A stretch of 64,000 nucleotides of DNA, taken from assembly GCA_951799405.1 (NCBI GenBank), contig OX637345.1, positions 13,578,001 to 13,642,000 on the forward strand. The letters run 5' to 3'. Both the position numbers and the translations under genes were made by a program. Below the pieces are notes generated by a model, which made no database searches, was not told the origin of the DNA, and was given only the letters and a program-made list of their open reading frames with translations. The stretch comes from Agapetus fuscipes. Lineage: Eukaryota; Arthropoda; Insecta; Trichoptera; Glossosomatidae. Shown here in pieces: positions 41,875 through 52,546 of this stretch (its first letter is position 1; each line of letters opens with the position of its first letter).

Positions 41875-42003
41875 TTTTGAGGTTTGGATTTTATTTGTAA
41901 GTACACAATCAGCATTTGTAAGCGCGAACTACACGTGTTTGTTTGTGGGCATACATCTGAGAGCTTTGAATGAATATATCCTTGCAACTTAGATTATAGA
42001 TTA
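41875..42003 (+). repeat. A3 repeat, distal half with tail
   Basis: GAGGTTTGGATTTTATTTGT to ATATCCTTGCAACTTAGATT plus ATAGATTATTA. Confidence 0.78.
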
Positions 42004-42375
42004 TTATAGCTGTGGTTTATTATTTATACATTGTGATTGTGGATAAATAAATTATTGTATATATATTGTGATTGTGGATAAATAAAAGTGTTTTATAAAG
42101 TTTTATAAAGTATCCTCTTTGTAAGTGATATGGTTCCTGGCGCTCTGCACTCTAGCAAAGTCATAATCTGCGATGAAGAATTCTTCAGGCCATTCACGGC
42201 CAAACACCCCATTGAAGATCCTTATAAAATAAATAAAGAAAAACCCTCACAATTTGAAGGTCTTAGCTTGAAGACGCTAAAAAATGCAAAGATAAGTACC
42301 TAGACCTTTACATCAATCAATAGGATGGTTGATTTGAATAAAGCCCTTAGTACAAAAATATTCAATAAAAACAAT
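42004..42375. other. Short tandem repeat, otherwise unassigned
   Basis: TTGTGATTGTGGATAAATAA occurs twice between 42030 and 42090. The rest is unremarkable. Confidence 0.5.
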
Positions 42376-42825
42376 GTCAACGACGATACCATGTTGAAAG
42401 CATCGGTTCTCATCAGATCACCGAAGTTAAACAACATTGGGCGCGGATAGTACATGGATGGGTGCCCGTTTAGGTACACCGCGTGTTATTGGCATTCTTG
42501 ACCGGTCCGTAGTCCAGTGGCAACACTTCGGACTCTTAAATGGAAGATTGTGTATTCGGATCCCGGCGGAATACAAAAAATATGCATTTATATTTCCAAA
42601 TATGCTCTTCGCTGGGTTGAAAAAAATCATAAAACCTTTACCAAAGACCGGTCACTAAAGGTCCATCCAGCCTTACAGCAACTGGGTCTTGCTTGAGTAT
42701 TGGAGCTCTGTAGCGACGACCAAGCTCGTTCACCTCTGCGACACTACAACAAGTGTCATAGACCCCTAGAGTCTTTATAATCTAGGGAGTCTCCCGCACA
42801 GGATTTCTTAAAAAAAATGCATTTT
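42376..42825 (+). mobile_element. 5S-S1 composite SINE with LINE D-like tail
   Basis: 5S head (GTCAACGACGATACCATGTT), tRNA-like GACCGGTCCGTAGTCCAGTG, S1 body to GACCAAGCTCG. Then, instead of tail 1, comes TTCACCTCTGCGACACTACA and CCCTAGAGTC...CTAGGGAG with a poly(A) end: the 3' terminus of LINE D (29690-29822). This tail swap is the key observation. Confidence 0.88.
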
Positions 42826-42849
42826 GGTTCTACATACCATAGCGATACG

Positions 42850-43072
42850 CTAACGCTGCTAAGCTACACATAAAGTGTAACTTCTTGACGCGTTTTCCCG
42901 CGTGTGGTGAATATAACCTATTTATTTTTATTTTTACAGGTAAGGGGGCCGGCTTTAAGCCAACCACTTCAGTTGAAGTGGGGGTTTCTCAGGTAGCGAG
43001 GGGACTGGTATTCGTTTCTTATGGACGTTGAGTACACTTTACTGGTATTTTATAAACACCAACAAATCGTAG
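42850..43072 (-). mobile_element. S3 SINE, 5'-truncated
   Basis: Minus strand, 3' end CACTTTATGTGTAGCTTAGC through GGCCGGCTTTAAGCC to a truncation in the CGGTGTTTATA segment. Confidence 0.78.
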
Positions 43073-43130
43073 CACATTTTAAGTAAGTAACATTTGTAAT
43101 GAGTAAAAAACAAAGGAACATATGAATTTT

Positions 43131-43502
43131 CACAGGTAAGGGGTTTTCACAGCTTACGACAACAACTCCACTTGAAGTGGGAAATTTCCTGCTCTTGTTG
43201 GTGAAGATTCTCATTTTTTTGAGAAAGTTGAGAAAACCTTACTGGTATTTAGATTTCCAAATACAAACCAATACCGAAAATCATTTCTGAGAACCTTGGT
43301 GGAGATCGAATCCTAGCCCTCTTATTTTAAACGCAAGTTTTGTTTGGACTTACATATTTCACAAAACTACCCAATACGCAGTTGTGAAACTCAGCGTAGA
43401 AGCATATTTTGAAAATGTTTTTTTTGTGCTCGTCTGGGAATCGAACTCACTACCTTTCGATTACGAGTCTGTAGCGTAAAACCATTAGACTAAAGACCGA
43501 TA
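43131..43502 (-). mobile_element. tRNA-like head plus diverged S3
   Basis: Minus strand: head at 43502-43425 (CGGTCTTTAGTCTAATGGTT, B box GAGTTCGATTCCC), then an S3-like body at 43325-43131 (CCACCAAGGTTCTCAGAAAT, CACTTCAAGTGGAG). Same head-then-S3 order as at 32683-33122, but older. Confidence 0.6.
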
Positions 43503-44264
43503 TCAACTTTTCCGGTATTCGCAAAAAGTCGCAATAAAAATACTTGTGGTACGACAGAATAGGTACCTGCGTTTTAGAGTCAACTAAAAACGAATAATTA
43601 ATTATTTCGATAAAAAATGTTTATAATTATGATGAACATGTACCTAATGCAGGCTGTATGCTCATATTGTATTTTCATACTTAATAATTTTAACACCATC
43701 TATGAAACAGTAGCAAAACTAAAGTGCTTTGGTACTGAATAATAGATGGCAGGCCTTCAATAAAAAATATCGGCATCTATCGGACAATACCCAAACTAAA
43801 AAGCTTTTGCTATCCACATATAGAGTAAGTGTATTTTACTTAATTTTCTTATTTCATTTTTAATTGAACAGTAAAATATAAAAGAATATTTTTTCTCACC
43901 ACTGATAACATTTTTATTTTCAGAAAATCTATTTTTAAAAATATTTTATTTTCTTCGTGTTTTATATAGACATCTATGAACGAATAGCGGAAGCTTTTTT
44001 GTTATGCTACTGTTTTGTAGATGGCCATTACAACCCTTTCTGTAAAAAAGGGTGTTTATTTCGAAGGGGGAAATAATCAAGGGGCTTTCTAACGTCTGGA
44101 CCTGCTACCAACTCTTCTCTTTGCCAGAATTTGAATCAACGTATCGACATAATATGTATAACTACCTACTTTATTTAGACCATGCAGGCCTCTTGAGACA
44201 TTTGAGTCATGGGTAATGTTGTCACTTATTTACTTTCTTGGTGTCACTATCACCTTGTAGTCTC
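43503..44264. other. No feature recognised
   Basis: AT-rich; a short repeat ATTTACTTTCTTGGTGT occurs at about 44228 and 44357. No gene. Confidence 0.4.
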
Positions 44265-44345
44265 ACCACCATCCTCCAGGACTCTCTGTCTTGTGCAGCA
44301 TCAGTCCATGGTCCACTGACACCTAGGACTTCAGCGTCATGTGTA
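44265..44345 (-). mobile_element. LINE C-terminal remnant
   Basis: The minus frame reads PWTDAAQDRESWRMVVRLQ, like the D-R-x-x-W-R-x-x-V end of RTE-type ORFs. Related to 48165-48250. Confidence 0.45.
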
Positions 44346-44629
44346 ATGGTGTCACTTATTTACTTTCTTGGTGTAACCTCTAGGTCTATCAATGTTAGGT
44401 TAAAATAACATAAAAGGGCATTTAGGGATTTGTCTGGTTATTCGGAGATGGCGGACCACTGCATAGAAAATGACCATTAATTTAATAGTATCGGTATTAA
44501 GGTTCTCTATTCCAGGTGCAAGGGCAGACAACTGATTACCCTTGAGACTTAAAAAATCAACAAACATAAAAATATTAATGTTCATATTTTAATTAATATT
44601 CAGATTCCATCTTCGTCACCTTTGTTTAT
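44346..44629. other. No feature recognised
   Basis: Nothing supported. Confidence 0.3.
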
Positions 44630-45080
44630 ATCTCCAGCCACTAATTATAGCCTCTGCAGAGCTACCTCCATTTCTTCCTATCCTTACATACCTCTTTCAA
44701 TTCATTCATATCCATCATCTTTTTCAAGTATGTATTTTCTTCTTTTACGCTCACTTCGTATATCCCATTCTTTCACAACCTGCTCAATCTGATCACTCCA
44801 TACTTTTCTCGGTCGTCCCTTACCTCTTTTTCCTTTCACACTACCTCGGTTTACAAACTTTGTCAGTCTATCATCATTCATTCTTTCCACATGCCCATAC
44901 CATCTCATCACATTCTTGTGTACCTAAACTTTCACACCCTCTTTCAACTTACATTCTTTCTTTACACATTCATTCCTAACTCTATCCTTCAGAGTTTTTC
45001 CTGTCATGCTTCTCAAATGCTTCATTTCCAGCGTACATACTTTACTCATTTCGCTATCATTCACTGTCTTGGAAATGGTG
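44630..45080 (-). pseudogene. LINE B-like C-terminal fragment
   Basis: Minus strand: VNDSEMSKVCTLEMKHLRS and MTGKTLKDRVRNEC, a disruption near 44920, then MMRWYGHVERMNDDRLTKF and KGRPRKVWSDQIEQVVKEW. A divergent LINE A/B relative, truncated at both ends. Confidence 0.8.
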
Positions 45081-45844
45081 TAAGCAAGTTGAAAGTACTT
45101 GAGGTGAAATAAGTGCTTAATTTGTGAAAATAAAACTCGGTGCTGTTTTAACAATAAATATACCTTTTCATTAAAGAGCCTTACTCATTATATTTTGATA
45201 GTATAAATTTCTTGTGTCAAGTAGAAGCCGACAAAGCCCCGGCAGAGTTGGCAATTAGTCTTAAGGTTTACAGTATGGGGCTGTAACCAAGAAGGGGCGT
45301 GGTGGAGGAATGACAGGAACTGCGGGGGGAGATCCAGAAACCATTAGAAGATATCTATTCTGGAGATTGAGTGTCCGTATATAAACTTGGGCTACGATAT
45401 TTTACCTTTATGTTAAGTTTATAAACCTTCCTCGGGGTACAGCTTGACAAATAAACTGTTTGCGTGAGTGAAAAATAACGTTGGATAAAATATTTAAATA
45501 TACGTATGGTAAGTAAAAAGAATACCAAAATTATTTATTTAGGGAATTCGAATTTGTCAACCACAGCATTTTGTTACAATTATTTATTTTTATATTTATT
45601 GAATAAGAGATTTAGGCTTACACGGCCGGCTGATGATGCTGGAGAGATGTTTTCCGGGATCTGTTGCCGTGGTCTATGGGAGCTGGAGCTTTCGGACGTT
45701 TTGCCCATATCTACGATCTATTTATTGTTGCATTTTTGATAAAGATTCTTATTACTTATTAAAAGTAATTTAACTCGAATCAATATATATATATATTTAT
45801 TTTCCTTCCGAATATTAGATCAAGACTATCGTCGTAAACTAGTA
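45081..45844. other. No feature recognised
   Basis: AT-rich; (TA)n near 45785. No gene supported. Confidence 0.35.
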
Positions 45845-46087
45845 TAATCTATAATCTAAGTTGCAAGGATATATTCATTTAAAGCTCTCAGATGTATGCC
45901 CACAAACCAACATCGCGTCAAGTTCGCGCTTACAAATGCTGAATGTGTACAAATAAAATCCAAACCTCAAATGAATATAAGCCACACAACTTTTGCCAAC
46001 CTTCCCTGACACAGGGGTGACATTGGCAGAGTGAACCATTTTTTACAGTATGGGTGGTCAGCCTCATACCAACCTATAAGTCAAGTA
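45845..46087 (-). repeat. A3 repeat, full length
   Basis: TATAATCTATAATCTAAGTT (tail) through GACACAGGGGTGACATTGGC to ACCAACCTATAAGTCAAG. Clean boundaries. Confidence 0.85.
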
Positions 46088-46244
46088 CCTTCTTGAAATA
46101 AATCAAGAACTCTGCAACATCTTTGATGGAAAAATCTTGGGAAAATGTCGTAATCTCAGGATTTGAAGCGGCTCATGGATGTCTTGTCCTGTTCACAGCT
46201 CAAAAGGATGACAACCAACAGAATCAGATGGCTGGCACAACAAG

Positions 46245-46388
46245 GCATTGGCCGCATGTGGACTTACAACACAACTCGAACTCAAATGAACATAAGCTCT
46301 GTAACTCTGAATATCCCTGAAAGAGGGGTGACATTGGCAAACTTCTTACAGTATGGGGGGTCAGCCTCATACCAACCTATAAAATAAG
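46245..46388 (-). repeat. A3 repeat, 5' half
   Basis: GGCCGCATGTGGACTTACAA to ACCAACCTATAAAATAAG, with a deletion between ACATTGGCAAA and CTTACAG. Confidence 0.75.
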
Positions 46389-46604
46389 TAACATATTTAT
46401 AGGATGTAGAACATAGGAAATATGATATTTTCCCATGTTGGTAGTTTATCGGACAGGAATAAAAATTCTCCTGGGATAAGGAGGGGAGGTTTTATGAGAA
46501 TTTTATTTTAAATCATTTTAAGTTTTTCTTTCAAAACAAAAAATAGATCCCTGATCATCGGGAATCAATTTTTTACTGTGGGTGACGTTACATAACCGAC
46601 GGAT
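46389..46604. other. No feature recognised
   Basis: Nothing supported. Confidence 0.3.
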
Positions 46605-46765
46605 ATTTAAAAATGATTGGAACATACAGAGTGAAAAAAGAGAAGAGCATGCATGAAGAGAGTGATGCATATCGATGAGATGAAATAAGTATACAAGGAC
46701 AGAACAAAGTGGAGACGCATCTGCAGAGGTACTGGACATCCCTTGCGGAATGATAGATGGATAAA
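46605..46765 (+). mobile_element. LINE B 3' end fragment
   Basis: GATTGGAACATACAGAGTG (NDWNIQS), RREEHA-like, and GTGGAGACGCATCTGCAGAG then the diverged 3' end. Confidence 0.75.
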
Positions 46766-47084
46766 ATAATAATTACAAGCTGGGTGCATTAAAATCTTTT
46801 GACTGTACTTTAGTAAAGGTATACTTACACTTATAGGATGTACATTAAAGAGACATTTCTCTATGTCTTCCTTGAATGAAGTAAGATTAATGTCTCAGAT
46901 CATCTGCTCATCTGAGGGCGGGTCTTAAGGGTGGCCAGCATCCCCTAACGAGTCTTAAAACAACCCCTATCCGAGGTAAGTATATAAACTGCAAGAAATA
47001 TAAATTAATGTCCCATCCAGTTAAAACTTACAAGAGTGAGATACCTTTGTGTAAGAGGTATTACATAAAGCTATAGAGGTACCT
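46766..47084. other. No feature recognised
   Basis: AT-rich; nothing supported. Confidence 0.3.
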
Positions 47085-47335
47085 ATTTCTCTCTATAATA
47101 TATTATCCAAGTTAAAAAGATGTATTTACATTTAAAGTTCATAATAAACATGTGCATGTAAGTTCACGCTTACACATGCTGCATGTGTACACACAAAATA
47201 AACCAAACCTCACATGAACCATAAACTTTTCAAGTCCTGCTGCCTTTCCTTGAAACCGGGGTGGTATTGACAAAAGTGAACCAATTTTTTTCAGCATGGG
47301 AGGTCAGCCTCATATCAACCTATTTGTCATGAAGA
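47085..47335 (-). repeat. A3 repeat
   Basis: TCTATAATATATTATCCAAG to CAGCCTCATATCAACCTATT. Full set of blocks, moderately diverged. Confidence 0.8.
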
Positions 47336-47483
47336 GACTACATATTTTAGTCCGGGTGTTTTACTGTAGCTTAACTTGGTGGCGACTTTAAGCTACAAGA
47401 AAAGGACTAACTTATAAAAATAGGTTTTTTGGTCGGTTTGAAAATCATGAAAACAAATGTTCAAACTACACAATTAATAATGG

Positions 47484-47517
47484 TTGCCTCTCTTACTGAA
47501 TACAGTAAGAGAGGCAA
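47484..47517. other. Perfect 15-bp hairpin, extendable to ~23 bp
   Basis: TTGCCTCTCTTACTG, loop AATA, and the exact complement. Outward, AATAATGG pairs with TCATTATT apart from one G-T position, giving about 23 pairs. Not part of a recognised repeat. Confidence 0.75.
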
Positions 47518-48164
47518 TCATTATTTACAACCGTTCTCAGTAAAGAATAAAAATAATGTATTTTTAATTACTTGAAATGATTTTTAACTTCAAAAGTCTT
47601 TAAAGCTCAAGTTCGATACATTATTACGTACAAGCACAGTTTAGGGAAAATAAAAATCTGCTCCTATGAAAATCGGAAAAATCCTAAATATTGTTTTCTA
47701 AGCACGGCTTAAATACGGTGCTTGTGAGCCTTTTGCTGAAAAGAAAGATTGTTTTTAGCGACTTTAAATTGGAGGCACAGTAGACATTACAGAAAAGTAG
47801 ACAGTGTGGAGACTACAAATTTCTTAGAATCTTCTAGATTTGTTGTTTTTTTTCAGTTTCAAGTCACCAACCCAATTATTCAAATAGCACGCTCTTAGGT
47901 ATTTGAAGATTTTGGTGGCAAATTATGATATTGCGGTGATACTCGTATATAAAGGGCTCAGTCTTTCAGGAATCAGCTTACTGTGACTAATTCCTTTTCA
48001 GGAGAAGGATTCAACGCTGAAATGTATATATTTCATATAAAGTCCCACTCATCTGATATATAAATCTAAAATATTTCTAGATTATAACCCTATATCAGAT
48101 GATAAGGATATTGAAAATTAAAGACACAATTTTCGTTTGTTTTCGACCAGCTCTCAAGAATTAA
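47518..48164. other. No feature recognised; AT hairpin at 48050-48103
   Basis: An inverted repeat CATCTGATATA...TATATCAGATG lies at about 48051-48103. No gene. Confidence 0.45.
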
Positions 48165-48250
48165 AAGATCAGGGCCTCCCGCACTACAATCCTCCAGAAC
48201 TCTCTGTCTTGTGCCGCTTTCCTCCATGGTCTCCTTACTCTCCCAGGACT
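48165..48250 (-). mobile_element. LINE C-terminal remnant
   Basis: The minus frame reads RPWRKAAQDREFWRIVVREA, a typical end of an RTE-type ORF. Short and decayed. Confidence 0.5.
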
Positions 48251-48354
48251 TCTGTGGCTACATTAACATTGTCTGCCTACCGTATCCTGGACATTTGAGT
48301 GATCTGACACCACAGAGAGAACCATCTATGATATTTCTGATCATTCGACTGACA

Positions 48355-48597
48355 AAAGAATGTAATAGGTAAGCGTGGAAGAGGAAGACCTACAAAAGAA
48401 TGGATTGATCAGATAAGTGAGATTGCGAATGAATGGAATCTACAGAGTGGAAGCAAGAGAAGAGCGTGTATGAAAATAGTGATGAAACTAGATGAGATGA
48501 AAGAAGTATGCAGGGACAGAGTCAAGTGGAGGCACTTGTGTGGAGGTACCGGCCATCCCTAGAGGAATGGCGGCAGAATACAAGACAAGACAAAATA
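48355..48597 (+). mobile_element. LINE B 3' end with tail
   Basis: VIGKRGRGRPTKEWIDQISE and IANEWNLQS, DEMKEVCRDRVKWRHLC, then GAATGGCGGCAGAATACAAG and (CAAGA)n. Very close to 34786-35005. Confidence 0.87.
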
Positions 48598-48891
48598 TCC
48601 TGGAGTCCTCTGCACATATTATATGTCCGGCCCACTGAAATTCTTCTTGATGCTGTCATTGATACATTGTTTGGCTTTTGAAATATGGAACTTAGCTCGG
48701 CGTTGGCACGGATGTGCTATTTTTATAGTATAGTAGATAAGTATTGTGCTCATTTTTAGTTAGATCTAAGCCTTAAGGCAACTCTAAATTCTAATCCTAG
48801 CTTTTTATAAAAAACAGCGTTTGTCCAGTTTCAGATAGGTGCGCTTGACGACAGCCCTGGCTCTCAGATTAGAAATTTCATTGGTTATTTT
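48598..48891. other. No feature recognised
   Basis: Nothing supported. Confidence 0.3.
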
Positions 48892-49035
48892 CCTTGACTT
48901 ATAGGTTGTTATGAGGCTGACCACCAATACGGTCAAAAATGCTTCACTTTGCCAATGTCACCCCTGTTTCAGGGAAGGTCGGAAAAACTTACAGGGCTTG
49001 TGTTCATTTGAGCTATGGATTTTAATTTGCAAACT
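48892..49035 (+). repeat. A3 repeat, 5' half
   Basis: CCTTGACTTATAGGTTGTTA to TGGATTTTAATTTGCAAAC. The distal half is lost. Confidence 0.8.
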
Positions 49036-49229
49036 TAAACGTATCTTTTCGAATTTTGTTTCTAAAATATTTAAAAAATCAATTAAACGTATATGTTTGT
49101 GTGCATATATATAATAAGAATTGTAAACCTTGCTAAATTAAAAATATTAAAATAAAAAATAAAAAAATTCACTAGAATATTTGATTCAACACTTAATTAA
49201 TCTCGAACAAATGCAAATCATTATTAGGT

Positions 49230-49487
49230 GACCTTGACTTATAGGTTGGTATGCGGCTGACCACCTATGCTGTAAAAATGGTTCACTTTGGCAATGCCCC
49301 CCCTGTTTCAGGGAAAGGGCGGCAAGAGTTGCAGGGTGTATGTCTATTTGAGATTTGATTTTTATGTTGTAAGTTCACATGCGACATGTGCAAGCGCGAA
49401 CTTGCACGTGTCTGCTTGTGAGAATGCATATAATGTGAATCTCCAATGTAACATATCTTTGAAATTTAGATTAGATTAGATTAGAGA
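49230..49487 (+). repeat. A3 repeat, full length
   Basis: ACCTTGACTTATAGGTTGGT to TTAGATTAGATTAGATTAGA. One of the best-preserved dispersed copies. Confidence 0.88.
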
Positions 49488-49549
49488 TACCTCAAGCATC
49501 TACTCATTACATCTAGAGATTTCATCGACTTATAAACTAACACGCAACT

Positions 49550-49875
49550 AAAAAAAAACGCATCTAAGGTACACATATAGTGTAACTTCTTGCCGCGTTA
49601 TCCCCGAAGGGGTCGCATGTGGCGAGTTGAACCTTATTTTTACAGGTAAAGGGGCCGGCTTTACGCCAACCACTTCAGTTGAAGTGGGGGTGTCCCAGCT
49701 CCCGAGAGGGCTGGTACTCATTTGTTGTGAAGGCTGAGTAAGCCTTGCCGGTTTTTTATTTTGGGGTTTGAAATAAACACCGAAACGGGAAATCATTTCT
49801 GACACCCTCGGTGGGATTCGATCCCGAGCTCACGGCATGGAATGCAAGCACTCTACCAACTGAGCTATCGACCGG
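49550..49875 (-). mobile_element. S3 SINE, full length
   Basis: Reference-quality S3. Minus strand: CCGGTCGATAGCTCAGTTGG (A box), B box GGGATCGAATCCCACC, body with CACTTCAACTGAAGTGG, and end ACACTATATGTGTACCTTAG. Confidence 0.9.
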
Positions 49876-50376
49876 CACACGCACACGCACAAAGCAAACA
49901 CAGCTACCTACTCACATTTGGCACATTCGTAGCAATACCAACCTGCATATCATTCAATGATCTACCAACCAATAATAGATAATAAGCCATAGCTACGATG
50001 ATCAAAACTATTTCAGAAAAATGATTTTAAAATCCCACGAAATCAAAACACTTTGACACGTGACATCAGCTGTGCTCTGTTTTGGTCTCCACCCCTAATT
50101 TGAGGGTAGCCAGACTGACTGGACAACTCCCCCCCTCCCCTCAGAATGTGCTAAATTCGGGGTGGGCGGGGGGGGGGGGAGGCCTTGACCCCGTACAAGA
50201 GAAATTGGGATATACCCTCTCTCATACGAACAATTACACGCCGCAAGTACAAGGGGCGTTCACCCCGAGATCTCCACACTGATTTTGGGACAATCCCCTC
50301 AAAAGATTTGCAGAAAATGTGTGAAAAAATGTATCGGAGTTCTGTAAAGTAACTGTAACTCTGTCACCATTCCGCT
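49876..50376. other. Unassigned; G-run
   Basis: Contains C-rich 50127-50145 and a G-rich run at 50158-50183. No gene. Confidence 0.4.
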
Positions 50377-50990
50377 AGGTGTGGCCAAAGCCTATGCAGA
50401 GCTGCCACCATTTTTTCTTATCCTTACATACCTACCTCTTTCAATTCATTCATATCCACCACCTTTTTCAGACATTTTCTTCTTTTGCGCTCACTTTGTA
50501 TATCTCATTCTTTCACAATCTCCTCAATCTGATCAGTCCATATTTTTCTCGGTCGTTCCTAACCTCTTTTTCCTTTCACACTTTCTCTGTATGTATACTT
50601 TGTCAGTCTATAATCATTAATTTTTTCCACATGCCCAAACCTTCTCATCATATTCTTTTGTATCAATTTTTTTTAAGAAAGCCTGTGCGGAAGACTCTCT
50701 AGATCCAAGATACTCTAGGGGTCTATAACACTTGTTGTAGGAGAGGTGTTGGAGATGTGGCGGTTGTCCTTATCCGGTTGCAAGGCCGTTAGCTGCGTAG
50801 CGCTAACAGCGTGGTGCGTTGCTTTGTTTTGATCACATCCCATTAATTCATAACTCTATCTTTCAGAGTTTTTCCTGTCATGCTTCTCAAATGCTTTCAT
50901 ACACTGTCCATGCTTCACTTCCATACATTAAAGTCGGTAAACATATGGCCTTGTGTACCGCTATTCTCAGATCCATAATCAATCGCTTAT
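50377..50990 (-). pseudogene. LINE B C-terminal fragment split by a LINE D end
   Basis: LINE B-like C-terminal region on the minus strand at 50377-50664 (GRPRKI-type and HVEKI-type motifs) and again from 50835 (MTGKTLKDRVMN-like). A minus-strand LINE D end lies between. Confidence 0.78.
50665..50830 (-). mobile_element. LINE D 3' end inserted in LINE B
   Basis: Minus strand: QNKATHHAVSATQLTALQPD then NTSPTTSVIDP-like residues, the CTAGAGT...CTAGAGAG hairpin region and a poly(A) tail (T-run at 50668). Homologous to 29640-29815. Confidence 0.8.
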
Positions 50991-51602
50991 TCTAAAGTAA
51001 AGTTTAAAATGGAGTTGATAGAGTGTTTCACCCACAGTTCCACCTTATTCCAGACTGGAAAGCCGCAGCGGTAGACAGGAGGAGTTGCAGGCGAAGGCTG
51101 ATGGAGGCCAAGGAGAGATATGAGCTGAAGGGCCATCGAAGAAGAAAAAAGTTCCACCTTTATCATCATGCAGAAAGGATGCCTCCTTTAAGACGTTGGA
51201 TATGATGCCAACGAAACTTTTATTTATACATTTTTTCTTGTATTCAGCCACCATTTCGCTAAGGGGGATCAGCACCTTTGCACGTTTGTCTTCACTTTTT
51301 TCTGCCTTTGCACAATTTACCTGAGAATTTTTTTCTATTCCATATGCCTAAATGGCGTAGCGAAACACGCCGGGTATATTCTGTAAGTCAACGTAATAAA
51401 TTAAAAACAAATATAAAATGTATGTTCTGCAAAATTTTATGAAATTAAAATAAAATAAAATTCTAAAAAATAAATAAATAGTTCAACAATTAAATAAGTT
51501 TTTTATGGCCAATAATCAAATATGGCAGATGATGAAAAGATTGAAAACTTTGTGTGTATTAATTAAAACAAAATGTATAATCGATTAATAATCAAAATTA
51601 AT
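50991..51602. other. No feature recognised
   Basis: A GC-richer patch at 51045-51205 with an open plus frame (HPQFHLIPDWKAAAVDRRSC) has no domain I can name. The rest is AT-rich. Confidence 0.35.
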
Positions 51603-52095
51603 AGACCGGTCCGTAGTCCAGTGGTAACACATCGGACTCTAAATGGAAGGTTGTGGGTTCGAATCCCGGCGGAGCACAAAAAATATACTATTTATATTTT
51701 CAAATTTTCTTTCCGCTAGGTTGAAAAATTCATAAACCTTTACCAATGACCGGTCACCAAAGGTCCATCCAGCCTTACAGCAACTGGGTCTTGCTTGAGA
51801 ATTGGCGCTTTGTAGCGACGAAGACCAAGCTCATAAAAAGGTCGATAGCTAAATTGGTGGAACGCTTGCATTCCATGCCGAAAGCAAGGGTTCGATCTCA
51901 AGGTTTACTCAGCCTTCACAAGAAATGAGAACCAGCCCCCCGGGAGCTGGGAAACCCCCACTTCAACTGAAAGTGGTTGGTGTGAGGCCGGTCGCCTTAC
52001 CCGTAAAAATAAATAGGTTTCGAATCGCCACATGCGGACCCCTTCGGAGATAGCGCAGGCAAGAAGTTACACTATATATGAAGCTTAGTTGCGAG
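51603..52095 (+). mobile_element. S1+S3 composite SINE, full length
   Basis: GACCGGTCCGTAGTCCAGTG, B box GGGTTCGAATCCC, S1 body to ACCAAGCTCATAAAAA, S3 head GGTCGATAGCTAAATTGGTG with B box GGTTCGATCTC, S3 body and end ACACTATATATGAAGCTTAG. Best copy of the two-head form. Confidence 0.9.
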
Positions 52096-52357
52096 GGAAA
52101 ATAAAACAAAATTTTATTATAATTGTGTTGGTGTTATAAAATTTAATAGAGAATTTAAATAAGTATCAAAGGTATCATCTTACTTACTTTCACATAAAAA
52201 AACATATTGCTCTGACAACAAGTCCGTGATTTTTTAAATAAAATTGTTAACCAGTTTAAAAAATCCCACGAAATTCAATATGAAATATTAAAAAGTACAA
52301 TTGAAACCAAATTAAAAGCTTAACAACTAAAATAATATCATACCTTGTTACTTTCAT

Positions 52358-52546
52358 GAATACTAGATTAACCTGTTCGGGTCGATATTTTTGTGAAAAA
52401 CTTGTTTCTACAAATGGTCAAAAAAATTGTCTCACGGTCATGCCGTGTCTTTTTGTACATCTAGGTACCTGTTTTTCTTGTGCACTAAAATTGCAGGTGA
52501 ATTTAGTAAAAAAAACATGTAAATTTTAGTGTACCCTTTTTACTTT
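52358..52546 (+). repeat. R1 dispersed repeat, copy 1
   Basis: About 189 bp, over 90% like 56943-57131 by eye: ACTAGATTAACCTGTTCGGG to CATGTAAATTTTAGTGTACC. Noncoding. Confidence 0.9.

Noticed and set aside
49800..49875. Functional tRNA genes at the many GGTTCGAATCC boxes
   Set aside because: Each belongs to a repeated SINE head continuous with the SINE body; acceptor stems do not close as in a real tRNA.
51023..51205. Basic 60-codon frame as a host exon
   Set aside because: No domain match I can name and no convincing splice context; left as unassigned.
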